Positions 33,719 to 46,524 of a stretch of DNA of 64,000 nt are shown in pieces. Source of the DNA: Choristoneura fumiferana. Lineage: Eukaryota; Arthropoda; Insecta; Lepidoptera; Tortricidae. Position numbers and translations under genes: made by a program. The number at the start of each line of letters is the position of its first letter. Position 1 is the stretch's first letter. Below the pieces are notes generated by a model. The model was not told where the DNA came from, did no database searches, and saw nothing but the letters and a program-made list of their open reading frames with translations. The stretch is from positions 4,531,592-4,595,591 of the forward strand of contig NC_133497.1 in assembly GCF_025370935.1 (NCBI RefSeq), given 5' to 3'.

Positions 33719-34025
33719 AGGGTTCCGTAGCCAAAATGGCAAAAACGGAACCCTTATAGTTTCGCCATGTCTGTCTGTCTGTCTGTCCGTCCTCGGCATC
33801 GCTCAGGGACTATAAATGCAAGAAAGCTGTAATTTAACACGAATATATATGTAAACTATGCCGACAAAATGGTACAATAAAAAAATCAATAAAAATTTTT
33901 TTTAGAGTACCTTCATAGACGTAAAGTGGGGGTGATTTTTTTTTCTCATTCATCCTTGTAGTGTGGACCTGTGGGGTATCGTTGGATAGGTATTTTAAAA
34001 GCATTACGGGGTTGCTACATCGATT
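33719..34025 (+). repeat. GGGTTCCG-hairpin repeat, segment copy 2
   Basis: Duplicate of 23493-23780. Confidence 0.8.
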
Positions 34026-34056
34026 TTGCTACTTCGTATCTTGCCGTCCCACTGGA

Positions 34057-34297
34057 GGGCTACTACGAAACTCGAAACTCGAAGTTCGTGTCGTGCAGTC
34101 CCTCTCTCTCTCGTATTTGGACACGAACTTCGAGTTTCGAGTTCGTGTCGTGCAGTCCCTCTCTCTCTCGTATTTGGACACGAACTTCGAGTTTCGAGTT
34201 TCGTAGTAGCCCTGCTGACGCTTAATATTATATAATACGAGAGAGTGAGAGGGACGGTACGATAGGAACTTCGATTTTCGAGTTTCGTTGTAGCCCC
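34057..34297. mobile_element. CTACTACGAAACTCG MITE cluster with an extra internal unit
   Basis: Compared with 23829-24011, the stretch GTTCGTGTCGTGCAGTCCCT through TTGGACACGAACTTCGAG appears twice. Slippage within a palindrome is the simplest reading. Confidence 0.75.
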
Positions 34298-35011
34298 CGT
34301 GGTCGTTTAGAGAATAAAATAAGTGTTAACGATATTTCATAATTACTTACTATGTCATCAATATATGTAGATAAAGAAATCTAAGAGAGTCAATCAATCA
34401 AAAGCAATATAAGAGAGATTCATTTATTTTTTCCGTGAGTTAGATGTAGTCATACTAAACTACCACAACTAGTTACTCGTAGGCTACTAAGAAAACTAAA
34501 AAGTTACAGTTTAAATTAAAGTAAACTCAAATTGTAAACTACCCTTACTAATCTACGTAAATCTAATGTAATGAGTAATGAACGTTTCTCTTTCTATTAC
34601 AGGCTAGTTGACGCAGTATCGTGAAATCCGTTTTACAACTTTGACTTTTGTGTCACCTTTGTGATTTAGTAAAACTTATGATTAAGGTCCAGAAGCCATT
34701 TATTAAAAAAAATATATATCAAACGAACTTTACGATAATAACGCCATCTAGCGATATTTTGTGTGTTGTTGGTGGCAGTTGGATCTACCCAAGATCTACC
34801 TATGTGACATTTGTATTGTTTGTTTTGCGTGGAAAAGGAGGAGGGCGTGTTCTGTATGTTAAAACACTTGTGTATTGCACAGACGTAGCTGTGGAGCACG
34901 TTTGGTAGTGGAGCAAGGTAAATATGTTTAGTGCCTAAGGCTCTTGTAGTTACAAACTATAAATTTCCTATGTTTTTTCTTACGTAGACCTTTGTCATCG
35001 CAATGCATTTG

Positions 35012-38000
35012 CTAGGATGTTCGTATATTTTCAGAAGATTTGGCAAAAGCAAAACTTGCTAGCATCTCCTTTATAGTTGTTATATCCGATGATATCTTGT
35101 TAACTTTCATCATAGTGTTTTTGACATCATTATTTACTACCGACAGACCATCTTTCAACGATTTGATTTCGATATTTAGCCTAGATTGCCCCTCGCGCAG
35201 CTTCTTAGCTTTGTTTCCTTCTTCTATATTGAAAACCTCATTTGTAACTATCGGCCTGTCTACAACAGCGTCATACAAAGCATTTAGTTTATATTTATTT
35301 GTCATGACAATCCCGTTTTTCTCATCTCTCTGTTCTTTCTGCCATGCGATATCGATGATAGCCGCGTGTAGTGCTTCAGGTAGATCCAGATAGTAAAAAT
35401 CATAATCAGCGCTTAGCGCGGCACACCATTTACTTTGCGACCCTACGTAATTAGAGATCTTCATATGATATTTTTTTTCACCGAACCTCTTCGAGTACGC
35501 ATTCGCGATCAGTCGATTGTTAACCAAGACTTCCAGACTGCTTAGCAATTCGACTTGTTTCTCCAGTCTTTTTATGCTCCCTGCCATTTGTAAGTCGTTG
35601 ATGTCGCTAACAGCGACACCTATCATGAAGTTCATTAATATTATAGCGACGAATACGACGAATACGACAAAAACTAGGCGTATAACGGTTTTAGTGTCCT
35701 GAAGTTTACTCGCGTGGTCGCTACCGAACAAGTCTTCGTAATCGAACTCTGAAGACATCATGACGACAGTCTTTACGAAAGCAGCGAACGGCTCGTCGAA
35801 AGGTGGTGTCCATTGGAATTCAATCATAAAGCAGAAGGAGAAACCGATAACCAGGCATATCGATGTCATGAGAATCTGAAAAATATAACCAGCGTATACA
35901 ACATTGTTAAAAACTCCTTCTTCCAAGTTTTTTGTAAAAAAAATATGATTAAAAAAAATGCTTTTTTTGTTGATTGTTCTCGAATTTATCATCATCATCA
36001 TCCCAGCCCCACGTCCCACTTCTGCGTACAGGCCTCATCTCAGAATGAAAGGATTTGGGCTATAGCTGGCCTTAGTCTATTTAAAGTGGTGGGGTTTGAA
36101 AAAAAGGTTAAATAACAAAAATACTCGTAAAAAAAATAATTGCTACAACCAACCTTAAATATGTTGATAGTAACTTTTCCAAATATTAGGACGTAGTATC
36201 CCCACTTGGGAAACCTGGAGACCAGAAACATTGCCTGCAACCAGGTAAGCAGCAAAGCGCCGGAGGCGGCGTGGCGGTGCCAGTACGGTTGCATCGTGAC
36301 ACTCTCTGCCACAGGCACGACGGCACCCAGAGTGAGGCAGGTCATCTTCACCCACGACTCCAGGGTCAAAAAGTAGCGGACTCTTCTCAAGTATATGTAA
36401 AACATTTCCTATAACCAAGATTTATCAGAGTTATTTTTGATTTCCGTTTACTTCCGGGAACAGAACAAATGTAGTTACTTTCTCTAAGAAAGTAGTAGTT
36501 TAACTGGTACCATGGAAAAGACAATCAATAATTAAAAAGAAATACTTATGTAAGGTATTAGGTTCTTTATTTAGACGTAATACTAACTTTTTTAATTATT
36601 TTGATTTAAAAGAAAAAATTGTTGTTCAAATGATTGCTTAGACAAAGGGAAAGACAGGGTACGATACGAAAATAAGATATTAGAAATACACATGTTCTTA
36701 TCTTATCTTTCTTACTTACCTGTAGCAATAATAATGTCAGCGATATGTAAATTAATGTGATTAACAGCCAGTACCATCCGTCGAATAATTCAAACCAAGC
36801 CATTTGACTGCTAATTGGAACTGAGCTGTTGTTCTTGTCTCTATAATGAATAAGGTTCACTACAAAGATGTTAAAAGACAGTAAAAAGGTCGTGAAGATT
36901 CCTATCATGGCGTAAAATACGGGTAGAAGATGTTTCCACTTTAAATACAAGAGACTTTCAATCAACGGATGTATCAGAGTTTTACTTTGACCACATCTTA
37001 TCAACTCTTCTATGACTTTCATTTGACTCGCACCTCTAACAGTTGTCAATGCATCGTAGTCAACTTTAACTAAGGTATCGCTTACAACTTGCTCAGTACT
37101 GATAAAATCATCGAAAATGAGCTCGAAACATTTTGATGGATTGTAGAATTCTGTTGCAATTATTTCCAGTGCTGTCTTTCCTTTAGTTCCTTTGGTTGAC
37201 AATTTGGCGCCTTTCCGCAATAACAGTGCTATCATAGACATGTTACGTTGTTTGGCTGCTATATGTAAGGGAGTATATCCATCACCATCTAAAGATATTA
37301 TTTGGGTTAAAGTTTTGACGCGTAGGAATGGGTAGCGAAACTTCCAAGGTGACAGCTCGATACTTGAGAGAACAACGTCCTTCGGCACTTTACTATGGTT
37401 TATAACATCCTCATACCCTTTTTCCGACACTAAACTATGGTACTCATTTTCAAAAATTGGCTTAACATCTTGCTGTTTTATGTCCAAAAGTAATTTGACT
37501 GATTGATATTTGTTAATACCAACTGCTAAATGAATAGGAGCAGTACCTCTATCGTTATTACGGATTTCAACATCTGTTTCTTCAAGTAAATACTTTAAAA
37601 TGTGAGGATGGTGTACAGCGACGTGTAATGCTGTATCATTCTGATTTGAAACCTTGTTCACAGATGCTCCTCGCTTTATTAAAGCTTGAACGGCCTCTAG
37701 ATCGCCGATCTCAATGGCTGTATAAAGAGCTGTTACGCCTCCCTTATTTAAAAAATCTACGGTCGTCTCACTACGTTTAATTGCTACTACTATCTCGTCG
37801 AGTATCTCAATTTCACCGCACTTCGCCGCTAAATGTATTAGTGTGTCTTCATACTGAAATTCGAAAAATAATAGCTGTAATTTTTGGCTCTGTGAGCTGT
37901 AAGTACCCAGACCTCGCGAATCTATCTGCGTTAACAACATTCATAGCTTCACCATCTTAAAAAAAATCTAAAAACTCCGACATAATCGAACCAGCTTACG

Positions 38001-40638
38001 AAAATTCAAGAAAATTGGATAATAAATGTGACTAGATGAAACCACAGGAGAACAGACAGACGGACAATCGGATGGTGGTTAAAAATACGTGCTCACTGGC
38101 TAATATTTCCTAATTAACTGGATAAATTAACTGATAATTAACTTAATTAGATACTGATAAAAGTAAGACTACAGTATGTAATAAAATTAGACCGAAAACG
38201 AAACGAAGATGAAGGGACGACCTAGATACTTTTTAACACCCTGCATAAATGTAACAAAACAGGCTATTTAAGAAAAACTTGATAATATTTTTAAATAAAC
38301 AATACATACAAATTTTGAGCCGAATTTCGACATCATGGCTTGTGGATATCTTTGCGTGATCACATCTTCAGGTATGAAAGCAAGTCCTTCGACTGTTACT
38401 CTCGCGCCCGCTGCTAGTGCTGCGCTTACGCCTTCCCGCCATCTGTAAAACCAAAGGATAAAGCTCCAGGGAGTTGGGGACGGCCGGGTTTTTAAGCCAA
38501 TGCCTAGGCACTCCCTCCGCAGTCGTAATGGATTTTTCTCCACTGCATGCATGCAAAAAGTTTTAAAATCCCCGACATTGTCACTTCAAAGTTCAATATC
38601 TCAGAAACGGCTGAACCGATTTTGATAAAACTAGTCTAAGAAACATTCCTAAAAAACCTGCTTTTAAATAAAAAAACCGCATTAAAATCGGTTAACCCGT
38701 TTAAGAGCTACGGTGCCACAGACTGACACACAGACAGACAGAGACACATATCGGTCAAACTTATAACACCCCTCTTTTTGCGTCGGGGGTTAAAACCTAA
38801 AATCATGTAAATAAATAAAAGGAAGGACCTAGGTAGTTACTGTCTTTGGACACCAAAGAATAAAGAAAGCTTAAACTACGGTCAATGAGAGAGAATGAGA
38901 GAGAGAACTGCTTACATGTGAAGAATGGCCACGTAGAGCACTGACAAGCCGCTCGCATCTAGCACATCTGCGCTGCCTTCGTAAGTCAGGAGTATCTGCG
39001 AAAATTATTGATTTATATCTGAAAATTCAGTGTACTTCATGCTTGTATAAAATATGCAAACTTTAACATAATACAATGTGTTCATTAATATACTGGATGC
39101 TCAGACACCACAACAGCCTTTTTTTCATTTTAAGTTTATTGCATTTGTTATCAAAATACTCGTGAGTACCTAAGTGTTGCTATTTCAGTAAGTCTAGTTA
39201 ATTTCTTAGTCTACACTCACTGATGTATTAAACTGTCTACACTTGTACTTTTCAATTGCGCTTCGTCATTTATAGAAGACAATTGAACTGTCAGAAAACT
39301 GCCAGAATTAAATTATGTAAATACAAGCTGCATTAACTTAACTTTTAGACTGGGCACAGTAAAAAAGGGATGTAAAAAGCACACACATCCTGTTTTAAAG
39401 TATAGTGTAATCGATTCTATTCTTGATTTTGAACAAACCACTTTCAGGTTTTCAGTTAAGTATTTAATCCAAATCTTGGATAACATTAATTATTTTTACT
39501 ACGAAAAGTATTCTAGGGTAAAAACCGATTAAGGGGTGTCTGGCAGGGTATTGGAACCGTGCTGAGTAGGTAAGTAGATATCTGGTGTGATTTTTCTATT
39601 ATTCCAATTCAAATATATAAAATATGAAATTAAACTAATTTGACTAACAGTCAAGGGTTCGATGTATTTTTTCACAATGCACAAGTGCATCGGCGTAAGC
39701 CCGTTCGCATCGAGTGCGGCCGGCGACGCTCCTAGTTTCATGAGGTCCGCAATGGCTGCGATATCCTGGTCTTCGACAGCAACATGAAGCGCCGTATCTT
39801 CTGTGGCTTGAGGCCTGTGAAAAATTATTTACAAAAAATTTGTAGCCAATGCTATAACACTTTTCATCAAGTGAAACAAGGATCAATCACGAATTAGTTC
39901 TATAAAAACACGTTTTATTTCTTGTATTCGACCTTTTGTATTTTCAAGTTTTTTTGTATTGTTTACAGCAATATAGTGTGTAGAGTGGGTGAAAAATCAC
40001 GGAGCTATTTATTGTTTGCATATATATAATTAATTTTTGCAGGTGGTAGGACCTTGTGCAAGGTCCGCCCGAATTGCTACCACCATCTTGCTCGCTAATC
40101 CTGCCGTGAAACGCAGTGCTTGCACTGTTGTGTTTCGGCGTGGAGAGTAAGACAGCCGGTGAAATTACTGGCACTTGAGGTATCCCATCTTAGGCCTCTG
40201 GGTTGGCAGCGCTTCTGCAATCCCCCTGGTGTTGCAGGTGTCTATGGGCGGTGGAGATCTCTTATCATCAGGAAACCCACTTGCTCGTTTGCCACCCAGT
40301 TGAATAAAAAAAAATCTATAAGTTTACTTGAAATTTTAAGAAAAAAGTTTATTTTTATATAATTAAGTAAGTATCTTCAGTGCAATGTTCAGTTAAATTA
40401 TTTGGGTTATCCCACATGTCTCTACTCTACCCACTCGTAAAGTAATAAATAAGTATGCTGTTGCCATTTTCTCATTTCATGTTGCGTGTTTTTTTTTCAG
40501 TGCTTCTACTTACTGACTGTTTCCGGGTTGAGAGGTCGATAGGTCGAGAACCGGAGGTACTATAGCACTGCGATCTGTTACCAACGGCTGCACAGGACCT
40601 TCTTCACTGAGAAAGTTATTCTCACTATGACTACTCAT
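35012..40638 (-). CDS. TRPA-subfamily ankyrin-repeat cation channel, seven exons
   Basis: Exons (minus): 40638-40514, 39814-39649, 38995-38916, 38442-38310, 37853-36720, 36408-36154, 35875-35012; 2757 nt, about 918 aa, and every junction is phase-consistent. Exons 2-5 hold ankyrin-like repeats (DTALHVAVE, NGLTPMHLCIV, DTLIHLAAKCG, DTALHVAVHHP, GYTPLHIAAKQR). Exon 5 ends with S1 (HLLPVFYAMIGIFTTFLLSF) and S2; exon 6 has S3-S4; exon 7 has S5, the pore (VKTVVMMSSEFDYEDLF), S6 (VAIILMNFMIGVAVSDIND) and a C-terminal coiled coil. Length and layout fit painless/pyrexia/TRPA5-type insect channels, which sense heat, irritants or touch at the plasma membrane; which subtype cannot be settled here. The start ATG at 40638 is chosen because it gives an in-phase join to exon 2. 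Confidence 0.87.
36001..36074 (-). mobile_element. SINE tail fragment, segment copy 2
   Basis: Duplicate of 25710-25782, inside the TRPA intron between exons 6 and 7. Confidence 0.6.
38570..38795 (-). repeat. GACGCAAAAAGAGGGG repeat, reverse copy
   Basis: TTGAACTTTGAAGTGAC-like start in reverse, GAGCTACGGTGCCACAG and AACACCCCTCTTTTTGCGTC. In the TRPA intron between exons 3 and 4. Confidence 0.75.
40040..40315 (+). mobile_element. LINE 3'-end fragment with A tail
   Basis: GTATCCCATCTTAGGCCTCT, GCAATCCCCCTGGTGTTGCA, GGCGGTGGAGATCTCTTATC and AAACCCACTTGCTCGTTTGC, then AATAAAAAAAAA. I recognise this as a frequent lepidopteran LINE 3' end. It lies in TRPA intron 1. Confidence 0.72.
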
Positions 40639-41989
40639 GTTGTTAGGGATATTCTATAAAAAATCACTTAGAAACAGAAATAGGTTTTAAAATAACTCGT
40701 TCGCGTTAACGTCCTTTCGGCGATACCGCATGATTTAAAGTAATGGCTAAAGGTACTTGATTAGTTTTTTGTTTTAACCATACAACTGCCAAACAGGATT
40801 TTTTTTACCCTGTTAATTAATTATGGAAACAACGCAAGAGTCAGCGTCGGCCAAATATTCGCTATTTTATTTTATCAAAGCTGAAACTAATTTTATGTAT
40901 GGTGTCAGATGAAAACTATCCCTAAGTCCCTAAGTATGAAATTTAGATCATGGAGGCTTTAGGGGTATAAATTTGTACCAGAAAATCAAAATTTAGTCAC
41001 GCCTTTGACGCGGTACATTTTGAATATCATCAATGTATGGAAATATTTGTCAACCACAATTAAAAAAACCTAAACAAAGTTTAGGTACATGGATGTTCAA
41101 TCACTTTACCCCAACCACCTGCCGAAATATTTCGTTTTTTTAGATCTTGGAATAAAACATATTGTAAAATGTCTTAAAAAGCATATTAATTCGTGCTGAC
41201 GCCTACGGCACATCTTCAATGTGTATGCAAGATGTAAAAGAACCATTGAAACCGCCTAGCTAATGAGAAAAACATCTAATGGTTCCCTAAGTAACAAATA
41301 TAAAACATGGTATTTACTTATACTAGGACGTAATCTTAGTTTAAGGGTATCTAGAAGGGTGTCAGGAGCCGTGCTAAGTGTCTGGTAAGGATATGTAGTG
41401 TTTTCTAATACATTTTTTTAGTAACGATAACAATAGCAGACATTTCCAGCTTGTTCGTTTGCTGGTGAAACAAAAATGATATGTTTATGATGTATAAAAA
41501 TATGAAATATATTTAAAAGTCATATTTGGATCTATAAGATTTTTTACTCCTTACGACCGTTGAATTACGTTGCTAAAATTATTTGGAGTTCTGTACATAA
41601 AAACTCAGCTTAGTAGGACTTTAACAATTTATAGAGGTGCAATTTTGTTACTTTGCTACCTGTTTTAGAGCCAAACTTTATAAATAGTTAGGAATCGATT
41701 TTACCTGCATAGGGACAGTAGGTAATAGAAAATGTTTCAGTTTTTATAAAATAGTGTGAGTTTGACCGTCCCAAACTCTTGCTCTAAAACTTGTTTTGGT
41801 TGAAATTGTGTACGTTTTTAGTTATAGCACTAATCAAAGCCGATTACATCAGAGGCATGGACAGGTCTCTTAGGAACCAGGGGTAAAAAAAGAAAACTAG
41901 TTTTTTTGCATATCTATACTTCTATACTAATATTATAAAGAAGAAAACTTTGGATTTTTGTATGTTTGTTACGAATAAACTCAAAAAAT

Positions 41990-42450
41990 ACTGGACCGAT
42001 TAAAAAAAAATCACTATTAGAATGCTAAAGTATTCCAAAGTGCCATAGGCTATTTATTTTTTCTGGCTCGCGCGGTATGCAAACTACTGGACCGATTTTA
42101 AAAAATCTTTCACTATTAGAATGCTAAAGTATTCCAAAGTGCCATAGGCTATTTTTTTTCTGGCTTAAACGATATGCAAATTACTGGACCAATTTTAAAA
42201 ATTCTTTCACTATTAGAATGCTAAAGTATTCCAAAGTGCCATAGGCTATTTTTTTTCTGGCCCGCGCGGTATGCAAACTACTGGACCGATTTTAAAAATT
42301 CTTTCACTATTAGAATGCTAAAGTATTCCAAAGTACTATAGGTTTTTTTTCTGGCTCGCGCGGTATGCAAACTACTGGGCCGATTTCAAAAATTCTTTCA
42401 CTATAAGAATGCTAAAGTATTCCAAAGTGCCATAGGCTTTTTTTCTGGCT
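41990..42450 (+). repeat. about 96-bp tandem repeat, five units
   Basis: Units start at 41990, 42086, 42183, 42280 and 42374, each with ACTGGACCGAT, TCTTTCACTATTAGAATGCT, AAAGTATTCCAAAGTGCCAT and CTGGCTCGCGCGGTATGC. Preceded by TTATAAAGAAGAAAACTTTG, the usual start of a common lepidopteran repeat, so this is a repeat that expanded in place. Confidence 0.88.
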
Positions 42451-42639
42451 TGTGCGGTTTGCGCATCCGCCACAGACGCGGAAAGGTACGGAAACTAAAT
42501 CAATAGAAAATACGGGGTCTTGGAATACGGAATACGGAATTCAACAGAAGATTACATGGGATTAAAGCGAAAGAAATAAAGATATTATACATAGGTACAC
42601 ATGATAAATTAAATTTAGTGAGATGAGAAATACATATTT

Positions 42640-42669
42640 AAAGAAAGAAAGAAAGAAAGAAAGAAAGAA
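42640..42669 (+). repeat. (AAAG)n microsatellite
   Basis: About seven AAAG units, followed by AATACATTTATTCACAACAC. Probably the A-rich 3' end of an inserted retroelement read in the opposite direction. Confidence 0.75.
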
Positions 42670-43439
42670 AATACATTTATTCACAACACAAGACAACAAA
42701 ATTATTAGGTACAAAAAAAACAACACAAAGGTATGTGTCATTGCGGTTGTGAATCGGACACTGACTCAGCATAATGCTGAAGCGTTAAAAACACCCCAGC
42801 GCTGATTTTCAGCCAGCACCGTCGGCAACCCTCGGGCCGTTATAAAGACATACTACACACCATTAACTACATAAAACTACATAAATAAATGGATATTTTG
42901 TAAACTATAAAACTAATTTATTGTGTGACTTTAAAAACATAAAAATAAATGTATAAGGTACGTAGATATATATAATTAATTTTACAACTATTATTATTAT
43001 TATGCACTCACTTGCCAAGTATACACCCTAACGCGGGCTAAAAAGAAAAATTAAATTAAAGAAAGAAATCGAAACAAAAAAAAACAAAAAAGCAGTTTTG
43101 TGAAATAGTGCTGGAAAGGAGAGGAATTAAGATTTTTGAAATGCCAACAAATAGCCTTTAAATTTAAATTTTAATATCATTATTATTATTTATAAATATG
43201 TTCAATACATTATATATAGTTGTCATTAGAGGCTAAAAGGACAGAGATGGATGTAGGTAATGGGACTTTGTAGGATATAGGTAAGCTGTTCATAAAGGAA
43301 GGAGTTGTCATGGAGAGGACATGAGAGAAATATATGATTAGTGTTTGCAATGCCCAAGCCACACTCACAAACATCAAACTCGACCAGTTTAAATTAAGCA
43401 AGGTTGGCAGCCATAGGCTATATTTATTAACAGAAAAAA

Positions 43440-44447
43440 TTAGGGTTCCGTACTAAAACTACAATAATGAAACTCAGTGTAAAAAAAAATTGCCATAAAA
43501 CATCTTTCATCGCATGCGCTGTAGAAACTATTGATTATAATCAATTGTTCTATAGAACAAAAAAATGTTTTACGATATTAAATAATACATGATCTACAAA
43601 AAACTTAGCGATACTATAAATAACAACTTTTTACATTAAAAAAAATACAAACATTGGAACATAGAACCTCCTACTTTTTTGAAGTCGGTTAAAAAGTTGT
43701 CAGAAATGATGACTAAAATCAGACCATTTTATGCATACCTTTGTTTTAATTCTTATCCAAATAAATAATGTTATATTCAAGACGGTTTCAATACCTGTAG
43801 ATTACTTTGTGAATTATTAAAATCGGTCATTCCATTCAAAAGATACCTATTACGAAAGTAAAAATATCAATCTAACCAAAACATGCATTTTAACTCTACG
43901 TTGACGCGCCCCAGCTTCGTGCGTGTCGGGTGTAGTTTTTGGGAAATTGAGCTGAAAAATGTGTGTGAAGTGCCCTTGATTAGAGACCTTTTTAGAGTTC
44001 TCTGCCCAAAGGGTAATAAAAACGGGATCCTATTACTAAGAATCCACTGTCCGTCTGTCTGTCTGTCACTATCATGAATTGTGATAGCTAGACAGTCGAA
44101 ACTTTCACAGATGATGTATTTCTATTGCCGCTATAACAATAAAGACTAAAAACAGAACAAAATAAATGTTTAAGGGGGGCTCCCATACAACAAACGTGTT
44201 TTTTTCTGCTCGATATCAATAACGGCAACCGGTACCTATTGTATAAATGTACTTTAAAAATAAATAATGAAATTAAAATAAAATAAATATTGAAGGTGAG
44301 CTGGGGGGGTATACAGCAAACGTTCAATAAATATTGAACGTTTGCTGTATACGTGTTTTTTTTGCCGTTTTATGCTAATGTCTAATGTTTTATAGGTACG
44401 GAACCCTTCGTACGAGTCCGACTCGCACTTGGCCGTTTTTTTTTTAC
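43440..44447 (-). repeat. repeat block bounded by GGGTTCCGTAC and CGGCCAAGTGCGAGTCGG
   Basis: On the minus strand it begins GGCCAAGTGCGAGTCGGACT at 44447 and ends at TAGTACGGAACCCTAA near 43440. These are the boundaries of a widespread lepidopteran repeat. The inside is AT-rich, without an ORF. Confidence 0.5.
44309..44352. repeat. perfect 20-bp inverted repeat with 4-base loop
   Basis: GTATACAGCAAACGTTCAAT and its exact reverse complement are separated by AAAT. It lies inside the 43440-44447 repeat block. Confidence 0.85.
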
Positions 44448-45435
44448 TTTGCCCGTGTGAAGCCGGAGCGTGTCGCTAGTTTTATTTATAAATACAGTGA
44501 AAAAGTAGGCGGTTCTGTAGGAACTATCATGCAGCAAATATTCAATATTAAGTTTTGATCAACTATTACTTATTAACTTGTAGAGCCTACTCAGCTGTGA
44601 TAGTTTTCCTTTTATTTAAATTCATTAATTACGCACCTACCTATACTACAGATCTATTGAATAATGTTTTGCCATCGTATTCGTTTTTATCTTGCTCTCT
44701 CTTCAAGCTTCAGTAAGCTTCATGATTTTCTCAGATTTTGGACTCTAACAGAAATTAGCACTTTAATTAAAGCTTAATATTTTGTAAATGGATCCGTAAG
44801 TCGTTTTTTTTTATCAAACTCATAATGCTTGTGACAGACATAACCAACAATAACATAACCCACACTCCAAAGAGTTAGACGAGAAATAGCCATCTCCATT
44901 TTTCGCCCCAAGCAAGCCGCCATGGGTCTCACGTTAACGTAACTAGGTAAGTACTGTGGGGACTGTAACTTGGTGAGAGCTTAGGTACTGGGGATCGACG
45001 CGCGTGACTTTAAACTGTTATGAAATAAATAACTTCTTCAATCATTAATGAATTATATTTTAGTAGTAGTAGTACTTATAAATAGATTTACATAAAATGG
45101 CACCAGCCGCTTAGGCTATCGGGAGCAATCTGCGCTCCCGGCATGTATACCGCTGTCAATCGGTTTTAAAGTCAAATTCTAGAAAAACAATATAAAAATC
45201 CTATCCTTTTATACAAAACTAGGTTAATCTAACCTGCCAGGTGGTCAGTTTTACCACCTGCCAGCGGTATACAGCCTAGTTCCTACAGTACCTACCCGTA
45301 GCGCATAGGTACTATTTGCAAATAAACCCATCATATTAAGAATAGTGGTACTTAGATGCATTTTTGTTTTCATGTTTGTTTTTGTGGATTCAAGCCATAT
45401 CATGTGTATGTTATGTGGACGACTAACGAGTTTCA

Positions 45436-45700
45436 TTATCATCATCAGCCAGACAGAAGACGTCCACCACTGCTGAACAAAGGACTCCTTTTTGGCCGTT
45501 TTGCCACTTGCATCCACCGGTTACCCGCAATTCTCACGATGTCGTCAGTCCACCTATTGGGAGGCCTGCCAACGCTTCGTCTTCCGGTTCGCGGTCGCCA
45601 CTCGAGAACTTTACTCCCCCAACGGTTATCTGCTATTCGAGCAATGTGGCCCGCTCATTGCCACTTTAACTTGCATATTTTTTCCTTAGTTCTTCGACGA
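45436..45700 (-). mobile_element. RTE-like LINE 3' fragment
   Basis: The end GCAGTGGTGGACGTCTTCTG (minus, 45450-45470) followed by TGATGATGATAATG is the common lepidopteran LINE 3' end. Upstream of it on the minus strand, the C-terminal RT region is broken by stops. Confidence 0.65.
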
Positions 45701-46524
45701 ATTTCCTACTGTACATACTTATACTATTATCTATTCTGTGGCATAGCTCATAAAGAGTTTATTTTAAATAAATTAAAGTTGAATTTAGGCAATTCCATAG
45801 GCTTGTACGAAAAACCTTACTTTTCTTTTTGCTAATTAAATCTATTGGACATATTGAAACTGTGGTGGGAGGCTCCAATAGAGAGATCTCTCTCCAGGCA
45901 GGTGTTATGCCTGGGGACCGAAGTACGAAGGAGGCGTCGGATATATGCAACCGCGTTGAGAAACTTCGATAGCGCGATGTAGAACATGGTCGGAGTTTCT
46001 ATTGTTGTTCACTAGATGGCGCTAGGAGTCGCTACATCAGCCCCCCTTTTTTAGACCGGAGGTCGGCGATGGAGTGCGTGCAGTCTGTGCGTCATGTGGG
46101 CGCTTGCAGGTGCCAGTTGCTTGAGTGTGTTGCTCGGAGCCTTGTTGGCGAGCGTTGAGTTGTTGCGTTGAGCTGCGTATATGGCATTAAAAGTAGACTA
46201 ACACATGCTGCAACAAAATGAGCAAGAGAAGAGAGAGAGAGATAGAGAAATTTTGTACCAAGCTAAATGCCCTTCAATCATTGCATCCATTGAATTTTTT
46301 TGTGATTTCTGCTTTTTTCGGGGATTATTACCATTATGATAATGGTAACTCTCGTCTTGACAGGCGAACTGAGAAAGTGAGAAGTTACTCTATGCTGAGA
46401 ACTGTCAGACAGATAAGGAAATAAACAAAAATATTTAGTTATAAATAGATACAGCAGAAAAGAAAATACCCTGCCAAGCAAAAAGTTGAAGTTGAAAGAA
46501 AATACCAACCAAATACTGCTTTAC

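Larger units (their letters stand above)
27777..37974. repeat. right copy of the duplicated segment, with a LINE insertion
   Basis: Begins ACGGACCCGTATTAGTGTTT straight after the gap and follows the left copy to CATCTTAAAAAAAATCTAAA at about 37974, then continues into unique TRPA upstream exons. It differs mainly by about 5 kb at 28115-33100 in place of about 58 bp in the left copy. Confidence 0.9.
40639..46524. other. gene-poor stretch upstream of TRPA and cassette B
   Basis: No coding exon was recognised. It contains the 96-bp tandem array (41990-42450), an AAAG microsatellite (42640-42669), a GGGTTCCG-related block (43440-44447), a LINE fragment (45436-45700), and a GCGCTAGGAGTCGC repeat block (46010-46200). 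42670-42870 and 43140-43420 look like further old repeats but were not identified. Confidence 0.55.

Noticed and set aside
24723..37853. True tandem duplication of the TRPA gene
   Set aside because: The copies meet at a 100-N gap at exactly matching ends, and the left copy has only scattered indels; an assembly overlap explains it better.
45356..45835. 159-residue plus-strand frame as a gene
   Set aside because: It is antisense to a LINE 3' end and shows no domain or splice context.
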